The notes beneath the pieces are model-generated. The model made no database searches. It saw nothing but the letters and a program-made list of their open reading frames with translations, and was not told the origin of the DNA. Positions 1 to 10,134 of a stretch of DNA of 64,000 nucleotides are shown in pieces. The stretch is from assembly GCA_019916065.1 (NCBI GenBank), contig CM034234.1, positions 5,182,342 through 5,246,341 of the forward strand, given 5' to 3'. Each line of letters starts with the position of its first letter. Position 1 is the first letter of the stretch. The DNA comes from Vitellaria paradoxa. Lineage: Eukaryota > Streptophyta > Magnoliopsida > Ericales > Sapotaceae. A program made the position numbers and the translations under genes.

Positions 1-142
1 GATAAAAAAATTTTGAAAAAAAAAATATTAAAAAATTTTAAAAGTTATGCACTTTTTATTTTATTGCATGAATTAAGAATTTACAGTTTATTTCATTTTA
101 CTTTATTATTTTTTTTTTGGTTACTTTAAATAAACGCACCTT
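1..142. repeat. Degenerate MITE copy (family M1)
   Basis: The block reads like the other M1 copies in the window: a run of TTAAAA-type sequence, a conserved core of the form ACTTTTTATTTTATTGCATG, a second half matching the 'gaatttac/ttatctcac' arm, and an 'aaacgcacc' end. The left end may lie outside the window. It is non-coding; family membership rests on visual similarity to copies at 4264, 28658, 36088, 57188, 60132 and 62682. Confidence 0.45.
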
Positions 143-963
143 TAGTAAGACAAGCCCGAGTTTGAAGATTGCTTTTTCTCAATGAATTGGAATCAGATAT
201 TCCCCGCAGCGACGGAACCAATTTGCTAGCACCATTGGGCTTTTGTTCAGAACAATTTTGAGGAGTTGCAGGGACGTGGGTTCTTACATGCCTTTCAGGC
301 TACGCGTTTCAAGGCGGGGACATTATTAGCTTTTTGTTGAGATTATATAATTAAATTTTGGCCAAAGATTATTTATACTATGATTGGATATGATCTGATA
401 AAAGATACACAATTAGAGAAAGAGATTTTTTTTTTTTTTTTTTGATAAGAGGGTTGATTTTTGACCACACAATAATTATCTCATTTCTGTCTACATATAT
501 AATGCTATGCATCATGATGCAAAAAAAAAAAAAATTTCTCAATGCGAATCACCGATATGAGAGTACAATTACAAATAGAAGGATTAGACACTATACATAG
601 CATTATATCTTGACCCTGTTAGTAAAAAGTTATTTTTATACTCATGTTGAGCCCCTCTTGTTATTATGATTGAATCGTTATCATACCGTTGAGCAACACT
701 TTTTCCAATATATGCAATCAAGTAGTCTGTAAAAAAGTTTAACTTCCATCTTGTTCCGTTTTACTATTTTCATAACCAAAGAGAGACTATTATAAAGGTG
801 GAACTTTATAAAGAATTTAAAAATAATTATCCAAATACCTTGATTTCAAAGCCATAGATACAATCGAATTCAGCCTAACAATATCCCCAACGGAATAACT
901 CAAAAAAAAAAAAAAAAAGAACAAAAAGAGGTATGAAAATCAAGAAACAGATAAGTAGAAAAC
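143..963. other. Intergenic, no gene recognised
   Basis: Mostly AT-rich, with poly-T and poly-A runs near 430 and 520. A more GC-balanced patch at about 180-320 has a short open stretch on the plus strand, but I cannot assign it. Bases 901-963 are the start of the former intron that follows the pseudo-exon on the minus strand. Confidence 0.5.
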
Positions 964-1310
964 CTGGCGATTCACAGTATCAAGATAAGGACAGTCCTCC
1001 AGGAGTTCAACAACACCCCCCGGCTCAGTCCATTCTCGCCGTGCTCATCGTACTTGCTGCCATCTCTATCACCATTTTGGTCAATCATTCCACCATTTTT
1101 TCCAACCCTACCACCACTTGCTCATCTGCTCTCATTATCTTCCTCCTCGTCCTCATCATCGTCGTACGTAGCAAGCGGAAGAAGAGCATTATCGATTCCA
1201 ACAAGCCGAGGCGGCAAGGGAGACGGAGAAGAAGATTGCTCTGGAAGCTTCTGCCTCTTCGAGTAACGCTCCCCCTCCACGTTCTCTTGCTCTTCCCTCT
1301 TCGTCTTCAT
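964..1310 (-). pseudogene. Broken first exon of a USP39/SAD1-like (U4/U6.U5 tri-snRNP) gene
   Basis: On the minus strand an ATG at 1310 opens 62 codons that read like the N-terminus of the plant ubiquitin-hydrolase-like splicing factor SAD1/USP39: a basic KR-rich start, then NALLPLATYDDDEDEEEDN. An in-frame TGA follows at codon 63. After it a glycine-rich acidic stretch continues, and a one-base shift near a six-C run (about 1016-1021) brings in the family's diagnostic DCPYLDTVNRQ (964-996), followed directly by a GT splice donor at 963. In intact genes this peptide precedes the ZnF-UBP domain. I could not find that next exon in the 963 bases to the left. With a stop and a frameshift this looks like a dead gene or duplicated 5' fragment. 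The homology is from family knowledge, not an alignment. The 150-residue plus-strand frame over the same bases is its antisense shadow. Confidence 0.68.
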
Positions 1311-1385
1311 TCTCTCGATTCCAATTTCAGCGGGACTCCGGAAGTGAGTGATGTTGAAAGCAGTGAAACGAGGAGAGGCTATTGA

Positions 1386-2823
1386 GATTCTCTCTCTTGC
1401 TGCAAATGGCTCGAAATCATAGAAATCATAGTCGCTGTTTCACGCTCCAAGCCGTTAATTGGGACCTCTGTTTCACTTAAATAATCGACATTAGCCGATT
1501 GTAGGCACCAAGACTTTAAAAATAAAAATAATTTTTGTAAAAAAATAATACAATATTATATGAAATAAATAAAAAAAAACATAATGTAAAATTATATTAA
1601 TAGTCTTGTACGTTATTTTTTTTATTAATTAAGAAATTTTATTTGTTCACTATTATAAAAATAAATTTTATTGTTCAAATTCCATACTTATCCTAATAAA
1701 ATAAAATAAAATAAATAATTAAAATTTCGAATTAAAATTATAGTCCTTTTTCCCAAATAAATATATTCTTGAGTTGCTGAAAAAATTCAATAACTGGACC
1801 CAAATTCCAATTGATTAGAGAGTGTTTGGTTGGTAAAAATTTGATTAAAAAGTACTGTAAAAGTGTAAGCATTTAATATAAAAGTAATACGTGATAAATT
1901 TTAATTAAAAAAATATAAAAAATTAATAAAAATTATTGAATTTTAATTAATTTTGACCGACTAAACATTCCGTAAATATAACATTGATGGAAGGTGCAAC
2001 CACACACATTAGTTGAAGTGTTTTAACTTTCATCTTGCAGCCAAACGATAGATCTTAATAAATTACGCAATCGATAATAACGATAACAATAATCTATATT
2101 TTTATATTAAACCATGAAAAAATGCTAAAAGACGGCCACATTTCCTTTTCTTTTATTTTTATGTTTTGCTTTGATATTTTTATTTTTTACTTTGATTTTT
2201 AATAAGTTTATAAAGAATCATTTTATTCTTTATTAAAATATTTCAATAGTTTCTTAAACGAATTAGTTGATTTGCATTATTTTTCGTTCGGAGCCTAAAA
2301 GTTTTTTTTTTTTTTTTTTGTTATACTGTTTGAACATTAAACGCTCTTTTTACATTAATTTTTTTATACTTTTTAAAAATATATAACACTTTGTTATAAA
2401 TACTTGTTATTTATTATGTTTTTTACCTAGTTATTTTCTTTTCGATTAACATGTGTCACTAATCTTAATTTTCATTTAAAAGTACTGTTATGTACTCAAT
2501 TTACACATCTCATGGATTTTGCCCGGCATATTTAAGTTTTGATAATTTATTGTAAGATATTTATTATTATTATTTTTTTAACAATGAACGTTTACATGTT
2601 TTTATTATAATTACTTTTATAACATATATTTATTGGTTGAGTTTTGCATTTATGATAATTACTTTCACATATTTCATACACATATAAAATTATGTAAATA
2701 TAGATCATAAATTTAAATTAGATGGCGATAGTGTCAGAGGTTAAATTGTTAATGTCAAAACTCATTTAATACTCTTTGTAGTTATTGACAAAATTAACCT
2801 CACTTCCTCTTTTACAAAACTTA
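1386..2823. other. AT-rich intergenic DNA
   Basis: No coding signal on either strand. Contains short A/T homopolymers and phrases such as 'gagtgtttggttgg' (about 1819) and 'aaacattccg' (about 1964) that look like ends of another short MITE at about 1815-1975. The remainder is low-complexity. Confidence 0.5.
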
Positions 2824-3168
2824 GGTGGCATTTAGTTTGTTTTTTTTTTTGTTTTCTATTTTCTGTTTTCATTTTATGTGTTAAAAACTCAAAACGAGGA
2901 AACAAAAAATACTCTATTTTTCTTATTTTGAGATTTTTCTTTTTTTTTTTTTTGTTAAAAACTCTTAAAACGACTTTTTATCATTTTTCATTTCACGTGT
3001 AAACTCATTTTTAGTTTTCCAAAACAAATTTTGAAAACATAAGTAACCAAATGAATTTTGAGTTGTTTTCCTTATTTTCAAATGTATAAAATAAAAAATG
3101 AGCTTAAAATAGAAAATAGCAAACAAAAACAAAACATAAAAAAGAGAAAAATAAATCAAATGACCCCT
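2824..3168. mobile_element. MITE-like element, family M4 (intact copy)
   Basis: The ends are inverted repeats: GGTGGCATTTAGTTTG at the left and, reading the other strand, GGGGTCATTTGATTTA at the right. The interior matches the copy at 62,063-62,557 through phrases such as GTGTTAAAAACTC, TGTAAACTCATTTTT and TTTTGAAAA. It has no coding capacity. The size and inverted ends fit a non-autonomous DNA transposon; the superfamily cannot be told. Confidence 0.6.
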
Positions 3169-4263
3169 TAAATTCTTTCTTCATTTTTTAATTTTTCTCA
3201 TCATTTAATGTTCAATGTAATCATTAACAAAATTACTTTCATATTTTATTCTATAAAACCCAGATCCCCACTATTTTTAATTTATTTTATTCTTATTCAT
3301 TCATTTTTAACTCTTTTCAAGGACACATATATCTCTATAAAACCTATTGTGTCTCTTTAAAGAATATCTCTTTAGTTGAATAATAAATCTTTCATTTTAA
3401 ATATAAAATTTATTAAAATATTTAAATACTTCTTTTTTACACTGAATTTTTTTATTAATTGAAATTTAATTACAACTATAAAAAAAATTATACTATTAAA
3501 AATTTGGATTTGTGTTTAGTTTTGATTGTAATGATTTAGAATAAAAATTATTAAAATAATTTTTATTATAAAAATATTACTACTATGAATTGCTTGCATT
3601 GAACTTTTTTTTATAATATTTTTAAAGAATGATAACTTTTGTATATATAATTTATAATTTAATAAAATATAAAGAATAATAATTATAGATAGATTTATTT
3701 TTTAAAATTTATTTGTGTAAAAAATTATTACACTATTAATATATTATAAATTAAACTCATTTTTAATTGTTACACTGTTAATATATTAAAAATTATTTTT
3801 AATGATCTATTCAAGTTCTCATATACATTTTATAGTTTAAGCTTAATTTTGTAGTATTTAAAATGAGTTTAGTAAAATTTTCAAACTTAATGTCAAGAAA
3901 ATATTAAAATGTAATTTTATTATTTACATATTATAAAATCTTAAAAATATAAAAGTAAAATTATATGTATAACACCCAAATATTAAATAATAAATATTTT
4001 CTTATTTATTACGCTATTAATTAAATATTTTAATTTTGTTTATTTAAATTTTGATTATGTAAATTGTGAAAAAAAGGAATAAATAGTAAAAAAATAGTTT
4101 ATAAAATTAAGTGGGTTTAATTAAATGAACTTTAGATTTAAGAATTAGATAAAAACTAGATAAGTGTTTTTAAGAAAAAGGAGAGTGAAGTCTTTATTAG
4201 AAAAAGAATATAAATGAATATATAAAGATAGAAGAAATTAAAATGAACAGATAATCTAGAATA
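3169..4263. other. AT-rich intergenic DNA
   Basis: Very AT-rich, with no open frame resembling a protein. No clear promoter, RNA gene or repeat boundary was seen. Confidence 0.5.
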
Positions 4264-4413
4264 GGATATGTTTAGTAGAATGAAAAATATTGAAAATTTC
4301 TGAAAATCTCTAAAAGTTATTTACTTCTTATCTTACTGTACGAATTACGAATTTATAAATTATCTCATATTATCTTATTTTATTTTATTTTTTATCACTT
4401 AAAACGTTCCCTA
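4264..4413. mobile_element. MITE copy, family M1
   Basis: Shares the M1 core: TTATTTACTTCTTATCTTAC, then GTACGAATTACGAATTTATAAATTATCTCA-like sequence, ending near 'aaaacgttccc'. About 150 bp with no coding. Best matched by the copy at 57,188-57,335. Confidence 0.6.
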
Positions 4414-4474
4414 AATGAGCTTTACCAAGAGTAGGAGACGAAGGTATTTTATCAATGGTTATGAAAAACATTAA

Positions 4475-4782
4475 GGGGCGTTTGACAGTGTAATTTTTAG
4501 TTAAAAAATTACCAACTTTTAATTTTTGGGCGTTTGGCAAATCACTAACTTTTACACTTTTCGACTTTACTACAGTAATTTTTCAACTCAAAAATTACTA
4601 AAAGTTGTTAAAAGTTATTAAAAATTGTCAAAAGTTACCAAAAATTTACCAAATACTTAAAAGTTACAAAAAGTTACTAAAAATTACTACTTGTTTCACA
4701 AAACACACAAAAAAATTATAATTAACAATTTTTAATAAAAATATCAAAAATTATCAAAAATTATCTCCCAAACGTTCTTTTT
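4475..4782. mobile_element. MITE copy, family M2
   Basis: Starts GGGGCGTTTGACAGTG and ends with the imperfect inverse 'ctcccaaacgttctttt'. The interior is a run of AAAAGTTACTAAAA-type units, a shared 'ttacacttttcgactttactacagtaatttttcaactca' zone and inverted internal symmetry. The second copy at 58,255-58,604 shows the same order of motifs with better preserved ends. Confidence 0.6.
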
Positions 4783-5086
4783 ACCTCTCGTATTCTGGCT
4801 ACCCATTTAAATTACCAAACTCCTACAAATTATAAAGACCCAGTAGAAAGTATTTTAATGTAATACAATCATACCGTCCGATATACGCATCAAGCGGAGT
4901 ACAGATGGGTTGTACATGGTGTCTCATGGTCATGCTTCTACTGTATCACGCATTTCGCGAACATTCATTGGTCACGTGCCACCGCGCCCGTCAAAATTAA
5001 GACGAATTCTAGGGCTTTGCTAGGGTTTCATAGAACCACCTCTGTAAATCTCCCTCCATTTTTCGCAGCAACTGGCAGCTGATTCA

Positions 5087-8000
5087 ATGGCATTTGCCTC
5101 TGCTTTCCGCCGTGTTCTTACTCCTTCGTCGGTTCTCCAGTCGCAATTCACTTCAATTCGTTTAAATTCAACTCTCACCAGTCCAAAGCTCTTTGTCAGC
5201 GGTATATATCCCTCTGTCTCTCTCAAAATATATACACACATATCAATATATATATATATATATATAAGCGCTTATAATCTGCTGATCTTTGTATTTTGAG
5301 ACCCAGTTAATTGGTTTATTAGCCCATAGGAGACTCTGATAACATTTGCAAGCTTAAATATTGGTTAATCATGGATTTTTGTAATTTTTATATTTTGTTC
5401 CCTTCTGGTGAAATATTTTTATAAACTAATCCTTATTCTTATGTAATGATGGTGAGAGTATGTACACGATTGCACTCAATTGAATCTGTAGTATTCTAGA
5501 TAATCAAGAAAAATATTAATTTTGACATCATTAGAAATTTATTAGTATGAAATAGTCACGGGCTTAGAATTTCACACTTCAATCCATGCGACACTTAGAT
5601 ATTTTAAATTTCTCAGTGTGAAATAGTCGCTGGCTTAGAATTTCATGCCTCAACCCGTTCAGCAATTTAACCTCTTAATGCATTTGATTGCTTTTCTTGG
5701 ATGATTTACGAATTGGGGGGTCACCCTTATTCATAGTCATCCAACTCCTCAATGGACGGTGAGGATTTAATTTAACCGAGAATTTAGCCTCTAGAATACT
5801 CCACCAAAATATGTAGAATATTTTTAAGACAAAACTTTTCAAGGAAGCCTCCTATAGTTTCTAAAATACTCCATAATTCTCTACAATATGTACATGAGAA
5901 AACTCTAGAATATACATGACATTTCTAGAATATTCAAGGCTGCTTTACACTTCCCAAAAATAATCTAGAATACTCTAGCGGAATTTAGAATGTACTAGAA
6001 TATTCTAGAGTACCCAAGAACCTTCTAGAGTCTTCTGGAACCTCTAGAACATTTTGGACCATTCAAGGACATTCCGAAAGACCATAGAAAAATCTAGAAT
6101 GCCCTAGGTAATTCTAGAGGCATGTCACACGGGTGTCCAAAATAGTATTCACAAGTATCCGGCGTGATCTAAAGTGGTGGAACATAACAGTGTCCTTTTC
6201 ACATTTACCAGTACATGCACAATTTCTTTGGGCAAAATCAGCTCTGTGTACATGGACGGAGGCCGGAATTTTTTTAGGGGACCAAAAGCTCTAGATTACA
6301 AAAAATGGGTAGTTTGGGAAGGCTGGGGCATGGGGGCGGGAGGGGAATTGTTCCAATATAGTTCCATCCCTGCTGGTGTCCACCTTTTTTGTTTGGTAAT
6401 TGATCCCAAATACATGGAAAAATTTGCTTCTACTTATCACTTGGATATCAATTTCCACAAGTCCCTTATTTCTACTCCTTGTTTTCATTGATTACTGTAC
6501 AATTACATGTATGCACTTTTTAGAAAAGGTAGATACTTTCCGTAATTTTGGGTGTTACCATGTTAGGAAAGGTGGATAGGTGTAAACTTAACCTCCTGCT
6601 TTATTCAAACAAATGGCTGCCTCAGACGTTACCTGTTTTGCAGTTGCAGCCTTGAGCTTTCTGTATGCCCTAAGTGTACCGTGTCTTGCTTGTCTTAACC
6701 ATGTTCTCGCTCAGTGTAAGATTTACTTTATTCTTCTGTCAACTAGAATTGTCCCCTTTTTGTAATGGCCGGGTTAAAATTGATTAATTTGACATAGAAT
6801 TTTGTAGTGTGAATATGAATGAACAAAGCAACAAGAAACGGCCCGCTCGTTATACTCTGCTACGTTTTGTTTCGAAAACTCCTCGTCCCTTGCTAGTTCT
6901 TTAGTTTGAATATGAACCATATATCACAATAAATTTCATGCATGATTGCATGTTAATGTACACGTTCTTGCACGGATAAATTTATCTAGATAGTAACGCA
7001 GGGAAGCCATCTTTGAACTGTGGAATTTGCTAAATCCTGTTCACAAATTCTGGTAGGTGAGAAGTTTCTGTGTGCTGTCACTATCAGTAAAATGTAGTTC
7101 ATGGAAATTGCATCAAAATATATGCACAGTGTGGAAATAAAAAATTGATGCCTTGCCCTGGTCTATATCATATTAGGCTGCGAGCTTGCGGCTATTTAGG
7201 CCTCCCTGTGATACTGGTATTTTTCTGTTTATTAAGGCATCAATGTTACTTTCAATGTTTCCAGATTGTAGTTGTATGTCTAGGACTTCCAACTTAGCTG
7301 AGCTATTTTCTTTAGTTGTTTAGTTTTCAAATATTTGGTGTCAAGGACGGATCTAGGGGGTGGCGGAAGGGGGCAACTAGGGATGTCAAATATACCCGTA
7401 TCCGGTGGATACCCACTTCACCCGCCCCGTTCGGGGAGGGTATGAGGATGTTAATAGCGGGGACGGGGACGGGGACGGGTATGGAGATTTAAAATGTTAC
7501 CCGCACGGGTATGGGGACGGGGACGGGTACAGTAGTCTCCACCCCGCCCCGTACCCGTTTAAATATTTTTTTGTTAATTTTGTTAGTGTGGTGACTCTTT
7601 TAGAAGTCCCACATCGATTTCTCACAAAGAAGTGAAGGTCTTGTAAGGTAATAAATAAAGACCACTTCATCTTTGGTTAAGTGCATTAGTCAAAGTCAAA
7701 TATTATATATATATTTTTAATTTTTATTTAATATATATATGTAATATATTTTTTTATTTAATATATATAATATTTATAATAATTTTAAATATTTATTTTA
7801 TACATATAATATATAATTTGTAATAATTAATATCCTTCGTGGGTAAACGGGGATGGGAATGGGGAATTCATTATTTTGTGGAGATGGGTATGGGGAAAAT
7901 TTTTTTCCCCGAAACGGGGATGGGGACGGGGACGGGTAAGGGTATTACTAAACGGGGACGGGGACGAAAAAGGTCATACCCGCCCCATACCCGCCCCGTT

Positions 8001-8148
8001 GACATCCCTAGGGGCAACCAGCTTTCAAAAATCCTTAGAGGTCTATTGTAATTTTATCAAAAATTTTAAATGCCCTTTAAGGCTCGCCCCCTTGATTTTT
8101 TTTCATAACCCCGTATAGTCCCCCATGTCCATAATTTTTCAACACCCT

Positions 8149-8179
<31 letters not shown>

Positions 8180-10134
8180 AAATCTTGAATCCATCCCTAC
8201 TTTGGGTGGAAGGTAATTTTAAGACCCCCATTATTGTTAATGATCTCTTATGCTAGAGGAAATAGGTTTAAGCAGGTTAAGCTCTGGATGATGGATCTTC
8301 TCACAATTGTCAGTAGATTGTTAATGGAAAAGGAATAGTTTGGTCAGTTCCTAAGAACTACTTGATCTATGAGATTTAGATTGCTTCAAGGCTCATAGTC
8401 ACGTGGAATCTTTAAAGGAGTTGCTATCGTTGATGAGCAGTGAGTCTTCTAAGCACCTATTCCACCTTTCATCTAACCAATAATTCTAACAGGGTTCAAC
8501 ATCTTCAACAGCATCCATTAGATGTCTCTCCTATAAAAATTCCGCGCCAGAGATCTCTAGTACCCCTTTTAAGTAACCATACCCAAGAAGTTCCTTTTAG
8601 ATGGCTTATATGATCTGTTTTGTATTCTCGCTTATGGTGGCTCAGATCCTCTTTTGGTGCCTTCAATGGTATTATACCTGTAAAAAAGAAAGGACACAAA
8701 AGAGAAGCAGCATACTATACAAAGGGTTTGTTGCTATTATGACCTCTCTTATTCTGTCTTATTATCTTATTGATGGAGAATATGTGAAATCCCATCAATT
8801 CTAGGAAGATTTAGAGTGGGATTTTTCCTTTTGTGATAAATATAGTTAGAAGCATGGAAAGGATTTTTAGCTTGATATGGCTAGTTTGCCTGTTTGCACT
8901 GGATGTGATTATGAATTTTTTTCCCCTTTCCTCCCCCTCTTTTGGAAGCATCATTTGATTCTTTTCTCTACAGGCCTCTCAAGGTTAACGACAGATGAAA
9001 AGCTAAGACAAGCTTTTTCACCCTTTGGTCAGCTTCAAGAAGGTACTGGGACAATCTCTCTTTATCATTAGACTTTGGTTTCACTCCCTTGGAGCACCAC
9101 TATTATACCCAATTTTAATATTTAATAATAGAACGATGGTAACAACGAAGGTGACAATGATGATAACAATGAAATTCAGTGATTAAAGTGTCCAATCTAT
9201 ATCCTTTCCATCATCATTTCCATTCATGGGTTTTCGTTTGGATATTTGGAGAACTGTTTTGCTTGTCTCTACTTGCTCTGCTACCACCCTCCCCCCTTGT
9301 GTTTTCCCCTTTCAACAACAGCTCTGCTACCTCCCTCCCCCCTTGTGTTTTCCCCTTTCAACAACAGAGATATCTTTCTTTTCTGATCTGTGGCTGTTTC
9401 GAAGCACTTCCCTGTATATAGTGTGTGTGTGAAAGAGAGGAGCAGGAGTCAAGTTGGGAGTGTATAGCTGAATGAAGCTATCTTTTTGGACATTTCTATT
9501 TTGCACTTTCACAAAAAATGAAATTTGGATGCTTGCAAATTTGATTTGGGGTGAATTATCATGGTTATTTTGAAAGTATGCAAATAACACTGCATCAATT
9601 AAGATTGGCCGTGATTTTACCTTCAAATATTACAATTTCCTACGGGGGTTCTCCACGTGGAATGTATATATGTACATGAGAGAATTAAGAAAGGTAAAGA
9701 AAGCTAAGAGGTCGCTAATCACAGGGTTTCAGTTAGTTTAAGTAATTCAGTAAATCGAGTGAGGCCTGTAGCTCAGTTAGTTAAGAGCCTTGTATTGCCT
9801 GCTCATGACTCGGGTTCGAGTCCCCCCCTCCCTTACCTAACCAAAAAAAAAAAAAAGTAATTCACTAAATCTTCATCTGATTACTTGATGATTTGCAGCA
9901 AAAGTCATCATAGATAGAGCATCAGGAAGATCAAAGGGGTTTGCCTTTGTTACGTATGCAACCATTGAAGAGGCTGAGAATGCAAGGAAAGAAATGAACG
10001 CTAAGTTTTTGGATGGATGGGTTATTTTTGTTGATCCTGCAAAACCAAGAGAACCAAGACCTCCACCTCAACCAGAGCCACAGCCTTCCGAAGCCGGTTT
10101 CAGAGTGAACAAGACCATTGGTTGGTGCGGTTGA
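5087..10134 (+). CDS. ORRM2: Organellar RRM RNA-binding protein, ORRM2-like
   Basis: Three exons join in frame: 5087-5201, 8974-9042 and 9899-10134, with GT-AG introns of about 3.8 kb and 0.86 kb. They give 139 residues. Residues 1-30 are a basic, serine-rich presequence (MAFASAFRRVLTPSSVLQSQ) typical of mitochondrial or chloroplast import. A single RRM follows, with RNP2 LFVSGL across the first junction and RNP1 KGFAFVTY in exon 3. The tail is proline-rich and ends NKTIGWCG. Length, ending and 'SGLSRLTTDEKL' match the ORRM2 type of organelle RRM protein, a family that supports C-to-U RNA editing; the exact ortholog is an inference. A 'tagggtttc' leader motif lies at 5020-5028, just upstream. 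Intron 1 is swollen by repeats, and a SINE sits in intron 2 close to the exon 3 acceptor. The shorter open frames around each exon are retained-intron readings. Confidence 0.88.
5544..5690 (+). repeat. 71-bp direct duplication in intron 1
   Basis: Two units start at 5544 and 5615, each of the form 'agtatgaaatagtcacgggc' / 'agtgtgaaatagtcgctggc' followed by 'ttagaatttca'. The spacing is 71 bp. The block leads into the CTAGAA-rich zone and may be part of the same old LTR-like element. Confidence 0.6.
5786..6122. repeat. Cluster of CTAGAA / heat-shock-element-like motifs
   Basis: About a dozen copies of TCTAGAA, GAATATTC or close variants occur in 340 bp, for example TTCTAGAATATTC at 5922-5934 and ACTAGAATATTCTAGAG at 5994-6010. 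The alternating GAA and TTC blocks resemble HSF binding sites (nGAAnnTTCn). Similar clusters occur in heat-responsive plant retrotransposon LTRs such as ONSEN. No matching second LTR was found in the window, so solo LTR or intronic repeat are both open. Confidence 0.55.
7345..8199. mobile_element. Older non-autonomous element split by the hAT insertion
   Basis: Left end 'ggacggatctaggggg', right end '...gaatccatccct', with an internal C-run/A-run junction at 8148-8176. A shorter relative at 14,163-14,370 has the same order: 'ggacggatct', 'ggggcaac', C-run, A-run, and 'ctgactccatccct'. Here the 'ggggcaac' motif is the site into which the hAT-type element jumped. It is non-coding. Confidence 0.55.
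7378..8010. mobile_element. Non-autonomous hAT-type element with 8-bp target duplication
   Basis: Terminal inverted repeats TAGGGATGTCAA (7378-7389) and TTGACATCCCTA (7999-8010) are perfect. They are flanked by identical 8-bp copies GGGGCAAC (7370-7377 and 8011-8018), the duplication size of the hAT superfamily. The subterminal parts are packed with GGGGACGGGGACGGGTA-type and ACCCGCCCCGTACCCG-type repeats in opposite orientation, typical of one plant hAT family. The middle is AT-rich. The 633 bp encode no transposase; the glycine-rich open frames are repeats read as protein. It lies in intron 1 of the RRM gene. Confidence 0.88.
9757..9854 (+). mobile_element. Short tRNA-derived SINE with target-site duplication
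   Basis: The body has RNA polymerase III boxes: A box TAGCTCAGTTAG (9769-9780) and B box GGTTCGAGTCC (9814-9824). It ends in a run of 13 A. The flanks AAGTAATTCAGTAAATC (9740-9756) and AAGTAATTCACTAAATC (9855-9871) differ by one base over 17, a clear target duplication from reverse transcription. The tRNA-like part lacks a convincing cloverleaf, so it is a SINE, not a tRNA gene. The right flank ends 27 bp before exon 3 of the RRM gene. Confidence 0.8.

Noticed and set aside
180..330. Plus-strand stretch NNFEELQGRGFLHAFQ, faintly like the ZnF-UBP piece that should follow the USP39 exon
   Set aside because: It is on the opposite strand to exon 1 and only a few residues agree, so I treat the likeness as chance.
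933..1385. 150-codon plus-strand frame with two hydrophobic stretches, suggesting a small membrane protein
   Set aside because: It is antisense to the USP39/SAD1-like pseudo-exon; the hydrophobicity comes from reading the reverse of acidic and glycine-rich codons.
6174..6491. 105-codon plus-strand frame in intron 1 of the RRM gene
   Set aside because: No recognisable motif, lies in a long intron and overlaps repeat-rich sequence.
7405..8118. Open frames rich in Gly-Asp (GDGDGDG) on the plus strand
   Set aside because: They are the translated G-rich subterminal repeats of the hAT-type element.
9763..9835. Possible tRNA gene
   Set aside because: A and B boxes are present but no proper acceptor stem or cloverleaf, and a poly-A tail and target duplication show it is a SINE.
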